Made by a program: the position numbers and the translations under genes | The notes under the pieces: generated by a model | Seen by the model: the letters and a program-made list of their open reading frames with translations, nothing else | What the model was told of the DNA's origin: nothing | Databases searched by the model: none | In this document: piece after piece, positions 11,865 to 20,770 of the stretch | Layout of the letters: each line of letters starts with the position of its first letter | Position numbering within the stretch: the first letter of the stretch is position 1 | Assembly (NCBI GenBank): GCA_033725935.1 | Contig: MU867078.1 | Span: forward strand, 124,001-188,000 | Origin: Cladorrhinum sp. PSN259 | Lineage: Eukaryota; Ascomycota; Sordariomycetes; Sordariales; Podosporaceae | Length of the DNA: 64,000 bases | Reading direction: 5' to 3'

Positions 11865-12431
11865 TTTTGTTGCTGATGGAAGTTGGATACCCTCTAATTT
11901 AGGTGCGCCCTTGTCGTAGATATCAAGAAGTGATGTAGATAGCAGCCCACTGCCAATGATCTGGACATGGATACCAGGATTTGTCTGATGACGTTTACTT
12001 AATGTTTCCAAATCTCTTCTGGTTTTCAACTTTCCCAAACTGATAAAAGTGGTAAAGGTGAGGATAAGCCACGATGTTCACATCTGATACTCAGGCAACA
12101 ACATACCATTCACAATTTGCAAATCAAGAATCTTCATTCAACATCACCCTGACCTCTTTACGAATTTATTCTCAAGCACACAATAACAAATGAAGCCATC
12201 ATCAACCAAACTGTGGCTGAAAGCTTCACTCTCAAGCTCGTGCAGTCACACACCGTTATGCCCCACTCCAAGTGGCACACGCGCAAAGTGGGCCCACAAC
12301 CATCCAACAAAAATTTCCTTGGCCCGCCCCTCCAATCCATAAATTCTCTTCGACCAAAACCTCAACCCCCAATTCCCTTTCCTCTTTTTTTCTCTTCAAT
12401 GCTGCTCTCAAGCAGCACCACATCTCAAAAG
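11865..12431. other. Intergenic region upstream of SEN34
   Basis: ELP4 3' region and SEN34 promoter and leader. Several pyrimidine tracts. No gene seen. Confidence 0.5.
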
Positions 12432-12661
12432 GTTAGTCCAAAAAATACTCCATTCAAAAATGTTTTTCTTTTTCAACATGATTACAAAACCATCGTAATC
12501 TGTCAATCCCCTGATTTATTTAGTGATGACAAACGATCGAGTCCAAGGCTTATGATATTGTTCCTCTCAACCAACTTTTGACACACATTTTGACTCGTAT
12601 GTGTGTAAAACTCAGACTAACGAGTTTTTTTTTCAGATTTTTTTTTCAGATTTTTTTTCAG
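12432..12661 (+). other. Candidate 5'-UTR intron of SEN34 with three tandem acceptor sites
   Basis: A GTTAGT donor at 12432 and an ACTAAC branch motif near 12617 precede three T-run/CAG units ending at 12636, 12649 and 12661. The last AG lies one base before the SEN34 ATG. Donor choice is inference. Confidence 0.45.
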
Positions 12662-12662
12662 A

Positions 12663-13565
12663 ATGGCAGAAGAAACCACAGTAAAGAAAGCACGCATCTC
12701 CCTCGTCGGCGGCAGCAGGCGGCCCCGGTATCTAGTTTTCGACATTGAAGATGTAATGGCCATCAGGCGCAACAATGGCATCTGCGCGGTGTTGACGGGT
12801 ACTATGCCGCAGAACCCCACGCAGAACCTGTTTTTAGGATTGCCTGTTGAGTTGAGAGCCGAGGAGGCCAGGTTGCTCGTTGATGCGGGAGCTGCGTACG
12901 TGGTTGATGAGTTCAAGGAGCATTTGGCTTCGTTCTCGTCGTTCAAAGAAACGGGTGCAGCCTATTTGGAAGACGTAAAAGAGAAGAGAGTGCTGGCTCA
13001 AAAGGTGTTTGATGAGGAGAAGGAGAGGGTGAGAGCTTTGCATGCTGATAAGGCTTTGCAAGGCTCAAAGAAGAAGAAGAATAAGAAGTCAGAAGAACCT
13101 GCTGTTGAGGGAGGTGGCGACTTGCTCTTTGGTGGTGGTGGTGAGGAGTCAAAACCTGTTGAAGAGGAGGTGAAGAAGGCAGAGAAGGCAAAGCCCCTCC
13201 CCGGAATCACTCCCACGACAAGTGAGAAGTTGGTTCCTGAGAAGACAGAAGGCGTTGATATCCCTGTCCATCCTTCGTATCCCTTTTACAAGCACTTGAA
13301 CTCGAGGGGTTATTATACCACTCCCGGTTTGAGGTTCGGAGGCGATTACAGTGTCTATCCTGGCGATCCATTCCGGTATCATGCCCATTACTTGGCTAAT
13401 GCGTACGGATGGAATGAGGAGATCCCGATGCTTGATGTCGTCACCAGTGGTCGGTTGGGTACTGCCGTCAAGAAGAGTTTCCTCTTTGGGGCGGAACAGC
13501 CTGCTGCTACTCCAGAGGAGGATGGGGAGGTGAGGATGTTTTGTATTGAGTGGGCTGGGATGTGA
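12663..13565 (+). CDS. sen34: tRNA-splicing endonuclease subunit Sen34
   Basis: Catalytic subunit of the four-part tRNA-splicing endonuclease; it cleaves the 3' splice site of intron-containing pre-tRNAs. It has 300 residues and one coding exon. The N-terminal domain (about 1-100) is followed by a charged Lys/Glu linker (about 115-195), then the catalytic domain. The expected triad is visible: Tyr232 in DYSVYPGDP, His240 in RYHAHY, and Lys271 in TAVKKSF. The His-to-Lys spacing of 31 agrees with archaeal endonuclease. The start is the first ATG after the T-rich tandem acceptor region. Two intron-bearing tRNA genes lie elsewhere in this window and would be substrates of the complex. Confidence 0.93.
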   Translation: MAEETTVKKARISLVGGSRRPRYLVFDIEDVMAIRRNNGICAVLTGTMPQNPTQNLFLGLPVELRAEEARLLVDAGAAYVVDEFKEHLASFSSFKETGAAYLEDVKEKRVLAQKVFDEEKERVRALHADKALQGSKKKKNKKSEEPAVEGGGDLLFGGGGEESKPVEEEVKKAEKAKPLPGITPTTSEKLVPEKTEGVDIPVHPSYPFYKHLNSRGYYTTPGLRFGGDYSVYPGDPFRYHAHYLANAYGWNEEIPMLDVVTSGRLGTAVKKSFLFGAEQPAATPEEDGEVRMFCIEWAGM

Positions 13566-14281
13566 TGGAGGAGAAAAGGAAATAGTTTTGTTGTTTTGGT
13601 AGTTGTTTTTTACAATCAGAGATACCCCATTTCGCGTTTTCTACCCACCAACTTGACTATCCCCAAATCCCCAAATGTCTCGTGATTTGATGAGTTTGCT
13701 GAGGCTGTATTGTATGTATTGATGACAAACAGTTCTGGTTTCATGCCCGAGTATTGTGATGGGAAACCGAGCTTATTTTACTTACGGCCATCTGGTTTAT
13801 CACTGTTTGCCGATGATCTATTTTCTTGTGCTGAAGCAGTTCTATGTAACCATTTTCTCTGATGCTGCTGCTCTCCTGCTCTGCTCTGCTCTCACCCACC
13901 CACCCATCACAAACTCAACTTGTCGGAAATCATACGCAAGAACACGGCGCTTAAAACTTTATAAATGGCCTCTTCTATCGAAGCAAAACTAAGCTATTAA
14001 CAAGAAAAGTCAAAAATATATATATATAAAAATCCTCAAGGATGGAGAGAGAGAGAAGAAGAAGAAGAAGAAGAGGAAAAACAAATGCTAGATAACCCAC
14101 ACTTTCGCCCTAAAACGCCACTCAGCAAATATAATGCAACTTCATGCCATAGTTTCAAGCGTTATAAACAAGAAAGAAAAAAAAAGAAAAAAATTATAGA
14201 CGTGTATCCTTCCTCCTTATTATCACAACTATCCTATCCTATACCTATTCCAATCAAATTCATGTCCAACTAGACAAAAGT
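13566..14281. other. Convergent spacer with simple repeats
   Basis: Spacer between SEN34 and the RING ligase gene. It contains a short TA repeat near 14017-14028 and a purine GA/GAA repeat at about 14045-14075. No gene seen. Confidence 0.6.
14045..14075 (+). repeat. GA/GAA simple repeat
   Basis: Uninterrupted purine microsatellite, GA units then GAA units, in the 3' region of the RING ligase gene. Confidence 0.8.
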
Positions 14282-17200
14282 TCAAGGAACATAAATCCTA
14301 CTAAAACTCAAAACCTCCCTCCGACAGCAAACGCACTTGTCAAAATTATTCATCGCAAGACTAACTCTGCACTCGTCGCAGAGGCTCAAACACCGACAGG
14401 GCCACACGATTATGGTGCGAGGTGCGCACTGACATACCACGCACTGGGGGCCGTTTTCTCCCAGCCCCGCGGCACCGGTCGCCCAGTCCTCTGCTGCTCC
14501 TTTTTGTGAAGACTGTTGTTGCGAAGATGACAGCCTCTTGGAGAGGAGGATTTGTTCCAAACGACGGACTTCCTCCTCTGGTGTCATTTTCTCCAGTGCT
14601 CTCGGACCAACGGTTCCAATACCGTGAGAGGGGTTGTGGGAGGTGAGTAATAGCTGGGCGCGTTGACGTGCTAGTTGTTGTTTGAAGCTTGAGCGAGTCA
14701 TGATTTTGTCTGAAGCTAGGTGGGCTGCGAGAGCCAAAGCTTCTTCACGGTCTTCGGGTGTTTGTGGATGCAGGAGCCTAGCGAGATCTGCAGGAGCTAT
14801 GGGTGTGTCTACTGCCGGTGTTGATTCTCTGGAGGCACGGACGGCTGCCGCAAAGGTAGCGGGGTGGGATTGGGTTGGTGTTCGTTGGCCTGAGCCTAAA
14901 CTCTCGTTGTCCGAATCGGGATCAGTTTCCCACCCGTCTACTGAGGGAGCGGTTTCGGTGGTGGAGATGATGCTTGTTGTGTCAAAGTCGGGTTCACTTT
15001 CGTGGTATTCGGGCGGTACGTAGTCGCCTGATGAGTCGTTGCCTCCCCACCAGCCGTTACGGAGGAAGTAGCTGTAAAGCATTGAGTCGACTGCCTCGTC
15101 TACTGGCCGGTTGTTGCCATCTTCTTCATTGTATTCGGCGCCGTTGTCAATGCGGCGACGAAGCATACCTTCCACGTCTACTCTGTCGTGACGTGGGACG
15201 TGGAAGAAGGGCCTGCCTCCGCCAGGAGCGAGGACGTCCGCGTTGGTTCCGCCTCGCTGGAACTGGTTTGGCCTGGTGTCCTTGGATGCCGAAGAGGTAG
15301 AATTAGGACGTTCGGATAATCCTTTCAGCCAGCGAGGTGGGTTCCTCCAGCCGACGAAAGAGATGATCTTGACAGTGCACAATGCCCAGGTGATAACCAC
15401 CAGACGAGTGATGTTCATCATGAACTCGACCGCCAGAAACCATCTAGAACTACGTTCTGCTGCACCGACACCTGTGGGTGCCTTCCGATTGGACGAGTCC
15501 TTCTTGGAGATCTCTTGCGCCGCCTTCTCTCTTGCGTAGCCGCTGCTTGCTGACAGCTCTCCCTCTTTCACAGGAATCAGTCCTATGGTATCTGAGACGT
15601 CATAACGAGATCCTGGGATGCTTCGGCCGAGCCATTGCATCTTGAGTGATTCAATCTCTTTCATCCTCTCTTCTTCTAACCATGTATATGGTTTCAGGCT
15701 CACCCTGTGATCTTCATTTAGATAAACCGCCTCGCTTGCCATAGTGATAGCATAGAAACCCGCCCGAAGAAGGGCTGTGTAAAAGTCCATTTCCCTCCGT
15801 ATCCTAATATCAGAGAGTGACAGATTTGCCTGCATGTTGTTATGGGCGACGATGAAGCGCTGCTTGAAGCTGAGCTGTTCAGCATCGCTTCCTCCTTCGG
15901 GGGTAGCAAGAGCCGAGATCGTGAGAGCGATGAAATAGATTACTGCACAGGAGGAGATGCCTGTGAGAATCAGAATGTGAGGGATGAAGCCAATAATGCT
16001 GATGGTTGGGTAGCGTAGCAGTCCCTGGGAGGATGCATCGTAGATAGAGAATGTCGCGATACTCCAAGCAATGCTCGCCATGAAGCAGAGCCCCCAGAAT
16101 CCAGTGCTGAAAAGCCGATACTTCCGCTGAACATCAAAGCAGCCAAGCACATGGCTGGTGACATGACCCATGGCAGACAGGAAGGCGACCACCAGCACCT
16201 CAGGGGGTGTATTAACACGGTTCATAATCATGGCTCTAGTAACGGCGATAGTGGTCCCAGACTCGGTAGTGGCCGATGCACCCCCATTGGTGAACAGGCT
16301 CCAACCTAGCTGACTACTAATAGCAGCATCTGCCTCGGCAAAAGCCAACGAATGCTCGAACAGTGTAGTGCCTATTTCGGCAGCCATTGGTCGTCCTTGA
16401 ACCGTGCAGCTCAGTACCTCGACAAACTGAGACACGCAAAACGTAAGGAATAACGGCCACAGACGAGACAAGGATCCGACCAGCTCATGCTGTTCCTGTC
16501 CGTCATTCCATGGAACCATCCTGACTGAGTAGCACGATTCCTGGTCCGCGGCACCAAATAGTAATGTCGAACTGACACCGTGAAAGAATGTATTGGCTTG
16601 AGAGAACATAAGATCGGAGCTCTTGGTCGTGTTCCCCCATCGTAGTTCGGCAAAGTTTGGCGAGGTCTGGCACTGTATAGATTGCAATAGCCGTCGACAT
16701 TGCCAGAGAAGCGCAATGATAGGGGGCAGCCGCAGAAACAGTCGAAAAGGCCACCGAAGCCGCAGTCTTCTTCGAGTTGCTGCGAATATGGCTGTCCGGT
16801 TTAGGATCAGTGCCATGGCAATGCAACAAAGCGCCCACTTGCTCGTCGCATACCCAAAAACACTTCCCAATCCCCTGGCCGATTCTGCTGTCAGTCGCGA
16901 GGTCACTTTGGGGTCTTTGACCGTAGCAGCTGCTGCAGCCGAGGAAGCAGCTGCCAGTATGGACTCGGTCGAAGAGGATACTGTTGACTGTACGGACGTA
17001 GCGACGGACGAAGCAGCCTTGGAGGAACTAAAGACGTTTATTTCGGCTGCGTCGGGTGCGTATCGTTGGCCAAAAGAATCAATCGCATCGGGGAACGAGA
17101 TAAATGACCCTCCCAATCTGCCCAATTTCATAACCATTCGTGGTCCAGCAAGCACGAGATCCTCGAGAGACGGTGCCAGCTTTGACATGTTCACTGCCAT

Positions 17201-17458
17201 GCCGAGGTGCTGGGCAGTCCAGAGGGTAAAGTTGCGCCATGCCGTCGCATTGTCAATAAGTTGCGGGGTGGGTGTTGCTGTTGCTGCCAGTACGGCCTCT
17301 GGAATATTCAATGCTCGCTCCATCGTGATCGGGTATTGGGCGTCTTCGGTCGACCGGGAACACGGACGGCCACGGGGGTAGACGGGAACGGGGAGAACGG
17401 GAACGACGGAAGACGAGGCGATGTTGCACACACAATCCGCGACCGGTGTATGTATCAC
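14282..17458 (-). CDS. Multi-pass membrane RING ubiquitin ligase, Asi1/Asi3-like
   Basis: Intronless gene of 1,058 residues. The C-terminal 50 residues form a RING-type cysteine cluster: CVVCQC, PCRCLSLCDEC, KCVCC. This matches the fungal family annotated as ubiquitin-protein ligase Asi3. In yeast, Asi1-Asi3 sit in the inner nuclear membrane and degrade mislocalised membrane proteins and latent Stp factors. At least four to five hydrophobic segments lie between about residues 205 and 520, flanked by basic loops. A long acidic/Ser-rich region and an Asp/Asn stretch precede the RING. The usual RING histidine is replaced by Cys in PCRC. An alternative start at 17323 (MERALNIPEA) would drop 45 poorly typical residues and may be the true one. 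Function is by family; nuclear-membrane location is inference. Confidence 0.8.
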   Translation of the reverse strand: MIHTPVADCVCNIASSSVVPVLPVPVYPRGRPCSRSTEDAQYPITMERALNIPEAVLAATATPTPQLIDNATAWRNFTLWTAQHLGMAVNMSKLAPSLEDLVLAGPRMVMKLGRLGGSFISFPDAIDSFGQRYAPDAAEINVFSSSKAASSVATSVQSTVSSSTESILAAASSAAAAATVKDPKVTSRLTAESARGLGSVFGYATSKWALCCIAMALILNRTAIFAATRRRLRLRWPFRLFLRLPPIIALLWQCRRLLQSIQCQTSPNFAELRWGNTTKSSDLMFSQANTFFHGVSSTLLFGAADQESCYSVRMVPWNDGQEQHELVGSLSRLWPLFLTFCVSQFVEVLSCTVQGRPMAAEIGTTLFEHSLAFAEADAAISSQLGWSLFTNGGASATTESGTTIAVTRAMIMNRVNTPPEVLVVAFLSAMGHVTSHVLGCFDVQRKYRLFSTGFWGLCFMASIAWSIATFSIYDASSQGLLRYPTISIIGFIPHILILTGISSCAVIYFIALTISALATPEGGSDAEQLSFKQRFIVAHNNMQANLSLSDIRIRREMDFYTALLRAGFYAITMASEAVYLNEDHRVSLKPYTWLEEERMKEIESLKMQWLGRSIPGSRYDVSDTIGLIPVKEGELSASSGYAREKAAQEISKKDSSNRKAPTGVGAAERSSRWFLAVEFMMNITRLVVITWALCTVKIISFVGWRNPPRWLKGLSERPNSTSSASKDTRPNQFQRGGTNADVLAPGGGRPFFHVPRHDRVDVEGMLRRRIDNGAEYNEEDGNNRPVDEAVDSMLYSYFLRNGWWGGNDSSGDYVPPEYHESEPDFDTTSIISTTETAPSVDGWETDPDSDNESLGSGQRTPTQSHPATFAAAVRASRESTPAVDTPIAPADLARLLHPQTPEDREEALALAAHLASDKIMTRSSFKQQLARQRAQLLLTSHNPSHGIGTVGPRALEKMTPEEEVRRLEQILLSKRLSSSQQQSSQKGAAEDWATGAAGLGENGPQCVVCQCAPRTIIVWPCRCLSLCDECRVSLAMNNFDKCVCCRREVLSFSRIYVP

Positions 17459-17850
17459 ATGCGCCTCTCTCTATTGTCGGGTCCGTTCAGTCATATTAGA
17501 AGGTTGGTGTCTTGGTAAGGGTGGATGTTCCGGAAGTGTCGAGATGAGATCGCGCCGCTTTCCCTGCCCTGTTTGGGGACTTTCTCTCAGGTTGGTACGG
17601 ACGTAGTCTGTAATCTGACGCCTGGGCTGCATGCAGTGCTGCCAAGAATGGTGGGGTTCACTTTCCCCCACGCCCAGTTGAATGGCTCGCTAAAAACGGC
17701 CCAGATCTTGGCTTTCCAGAAGAACATCCATTGATCCATTCCAATCATTGTTTCCCATTTCTCAAGTTCCATCAACAATATCGGGAAGATACCCCAATCT
17801 CATCAAAAACAACCCAACTTGACAGCTTTGCTGCCCAGAGATAATCAAAC
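17459..17850. other. Divergent promoter, RING ligase and U2B''-like genes
   Basis: About 390 bp between two divergent start codons. No gene seen. Confidence 0.5.
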
Positions 17851-18743
17851 ATGGCTTCAAGACAGCAGCCTATCGCTACGTATGTGTCATTGCACTTCGA
17901 CACATACAACGCACCCTGAGAGGTATCGTGTCGCAAGGAAAGAATCTAACCATTCATCTTCAGTGTCTACGTGCGCAACCTCGAAGAGCGCGTCAAACCA
18001 GGACCACTCAAGGAAGCCCTCCGCGTTCTCTTCTGCGAATACGGAAATGTAATCGATGTCGTCGCCAAAACCAATCTCAAGGCAAAAGGGCAAGCCTTTG
18101 TCATCTTCGACAAGCCGGAATCAGCCCAGGCAGCCATCGACGAACTCCAGGGTTTCGAACTCTTCGAGAAGCCAATGCAAGTAGCTCTCGCGCGGACTAG
18201 GAGCGATGCTTCAGTCCTAGCTACTGGCAACGAGGAAGAGTTTGACGCGCACAAGCGCCGGCGCATTGCAGAGAAGGGTATGTTCCACTACCACTACTTG
18301 TTCCATTATCTCGTACAATATTAACTCTGAAACTTATAGAAAAGAAAATGGCCCTCGAAACCGCCGAGGAGCAGAAGCGTCTCAAGCGCCCCTTGCCAGG
18401 CGCAGAAGCCGCCGTTGGCGCGCGTCCAGCAAAGAATGCCCGCGGCGCCGGTCTCAAATCCACAGGTGCTGGTGCGGCCGCCGTTATTCCCGACGAGTAC
18501 CTCCCTCCCAATCGCATTCTCTTCGTACAGAACCTGCCCGACGACTTTGACAAGGACCAGCTCACAGCTATTTTCGGTCGCTTCGAAGGCTTCCGCGAAG
18601 TCCGTACTGTCCCGGGTCGCAGCGGTATTGCTTTCGTCGAGTACGAGGCGGAGTCTGGTGCCATTACCGCCAAGGAGAATACTGCCGGTATGGCATTGAA
18701 GAACGGCGAGAAGATAATGAAGGTTACGTACCAGAGACAGTAA
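17851..18743 (+). CDS. U2 snRNP B''/U1A family protein with two RRMs
   Basis: Spliceosomal RNA-binding protein of the SNF/U1A/U2B'' family. Exons 17851-17879, 17964-18277 and 18340-18743 join to 248 residues. Intron 1 is GTATGT...CAG; intron 2 is GTATGT...TAG. RRM1 spans about residues 9-90, with TVYVRNLEE as RNP2 and KGQAFVIF as RNP1. A basic Lys/Arg linker follows. RRM2 spans about 170-248, with RILFVQNLP as RNP2 and SGIAFVEY as RNP1, ending in MKVTYQRQ. The layout matches metazoan U1A/U2B''. RRM1 binds U1 or U2 stem-loop RNA, and U2B'' works with U2A'. U2 assignment is more likely than U1 but not proven. The gene is convergent with VMA8, with only 276 bp between stop codons. Confidence 0.9.
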
Positions 18744-19019
18744 TGTGGCGGTCGTTAGCAAGGGTGGAGGACCTTAGCAAATGGATTGGTATTTGATGCT
18801 CATCTAGGTAAGGAAGTTGTCGAGGTTGTATGATACAGGTTGCCCCTTATCGTGTGGCTCGTAAGAAGATCATAGATACCCAATCAATAGAAAGCAAAAG
18901 CAAAACAAAACAAACTCCCGTAATGCGCCAATACCTCCCTTTCAAACAAAATGCTGGCCGACAATTTGAAATACCGCCCAAACCGTTACTTAGCTTCACA
19001 ACAACACAAAGTTCATTCC

Positions 19020-20088
19020 TTAAAAGATAACATCCTCGTCATCATCAGCGGCCAGAATGTCCGTGGTCGTATCCGGTCCGTCCGCTGCCAGTGCATTTTC
19101 CTCCCGACTGTTCTCGTGAAGTTGCTGCTGTACCTTCTTCTTCTTCATCTCAGCATCGGCCTCCGCCGTGTCTCGTGCCTTCTTGTTTGCGACCTTCTTG
19201 AGTCTATAGAACTCTTCTCTGTCGAGCTCATCGAGTTCCGAGTTGATGTCTGTTTCAGGTCAGCTCCAGTATCCCGCCATATTCTTTGAGCCATCGACCA
19301 CTTACACTTGATGGTATTCTCCGTTCTCGGAATAATGACGTGCTCACTGTTTAACTCTATCAGCAACCCTCCTCCCATCACAATCTCGACCCAAACTTAC
19401 ATGGCATTAACTCTCCGATTAACAACCTTGATGACCTCATCCAGAATAACAAACGCAGTCTGCAAGCTAGCAAGCTCCACGAGAGCTTCCACGGCGCGCG
19501 CATATGTCTCGCGACACCGCTGCACCTGCTGACCACCCTTTCCGAGACCAGTCATAGCGAAGTCATTGTTTCCTTCCGTGAGATAACTCTCAAACGCAGG
19601 CAGCAAAACACCGGAGACGTTCTCCTGCTTGGCACGGATGCGGAACCGGGCCGACTTGGCTGATTCTTGGATCTGGTAGCCGATGTTGCCGCCGACGGCG
19701 TAGGTGACCTCTGCGAGGGACAGAGAGGCAATCTGCATTACTCGGCCCATTTTGCGCTTGGCTTCGTCGATGCGGCGTGTTATTTCTCGGAAGCGTCTGA
19801 AAATCATCCGTGCGTTAGATATTGTTGGGGGTAGGTTCTGATGTCAATATAGAGGGACGATATCGGGGGGTCGACTGACTTTGTGAGAGCTTCACTCTTT
19901 CTCTTGAGCAGACTGTGACCTGTCTCGGCGCCCTTGAGCTTGGCTTTCATTATGCCCAGGGATTGCCGTGTCGGGAAGACGGCCTCGCGATCCTGCGTGG
20001 CATTGTGTTAGTTGAAGCCATTCCCAGTCTCATTCCCCCGGGTTGCGGGGTTGTTGGTTGGAGATAAACGTACTGCTGCGCCAGACAT
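19020..20088 (-). CDS. vma8: V-type proton ATPase subunit D
   Basis: Central-stalk subunit of the V1 sector that couples ATP hydrolysis to rotor turning. Five exons on the minus strand: 20088-20074, 19992-19880, 19796-19401, 19346-19306 and 19249-19020, giving 264 residues (yeast Vma8 256). All four introns have GT...AG ends, with donors GTACGT, GTCAGT, GTAAGT and GTAAGT. The joined protein starts MSGAA, then VFPTRQSLGIMKAKLKGA, KRKSEALTK, the FREITRRIDEAKRKMGRVMQ block, LASLQTAFVILDEVIKV, and a tail ending DEDVIF, as in yeast. The first exon has only 15 coding nucleotides. The gene is divergent from SYF1. Confidence 0.95.
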
Positions 20089-20770
20089 TGTTGCGATTAA
20101 TCGAAATACAATGGCGATACTGGATGGTCTCAGAAGGGAGAAAGAAAGACTCCAAGCGTCAAATATGGAAAATTATCTAGCGGGGCTAGATACAGAAGTT
20201 GGAATCGGAGATGGGTGTTGTTGCTGCTGTTGGGAGGGACGGCCCGTGGAAACGGTAGAGCTTGCTTGGAGCTTCAGCGCAGGTGACGGCAGGCCAAGGC
20301 AAAAGAGAGAGGCATCACTAACCAACAGCCCGGGACGCTCCTCACGCATCAACCAACCACCTCAAACCGAAGCCGAGCTAGTAGATTACCTCCACTAAAA
20401 GATTAGTTAGGGACTGGTCTGTGCCACCCCGCTATGGGGCGTAATTTGTATGTTAATTAACTTGGTTTCCCCAAAAGCCAAGGCAAGCAACCGCAGCGCG
20501 ACGCCCAATCGCCAGAGTTCAAGAACAAGAAAAAAAAGCAGCGCGCGGCAACCGTGAACGAAACCACGCCGGTGGTGTTTCAATCTTTTTTTTTTTCTGA
20601 GCGCGCAAGCTTTCTTGACTTCGACCAGCAGTGATGTCGTGGCAACGCGACGTTTAGCCTCTTTTTTTCTTATTCTCCCCCCTCCCCTTCACTTATTCGG
20701 AAGGTGGCCAATTGGCTTCTCCTCGATTTCCCGAAACAAGCTATCAGGCAGCTTTCTTTCGACCTTCACA
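20089..20770. other. Divergent promoter, VMA8 and SYF1
   Basis: About 680 bp between the start codons. It contains a GCGC-rich stretch near 20540 and T-runs near 20586-20597. No gene seen. Confidence 0.5.

Noticed and set aside
15243..17381. Several plus-strand frames inside the RING ligase gene
   Set aside because: Antisense shadows of a 1,058-residue frame with clear membrane and RING features.
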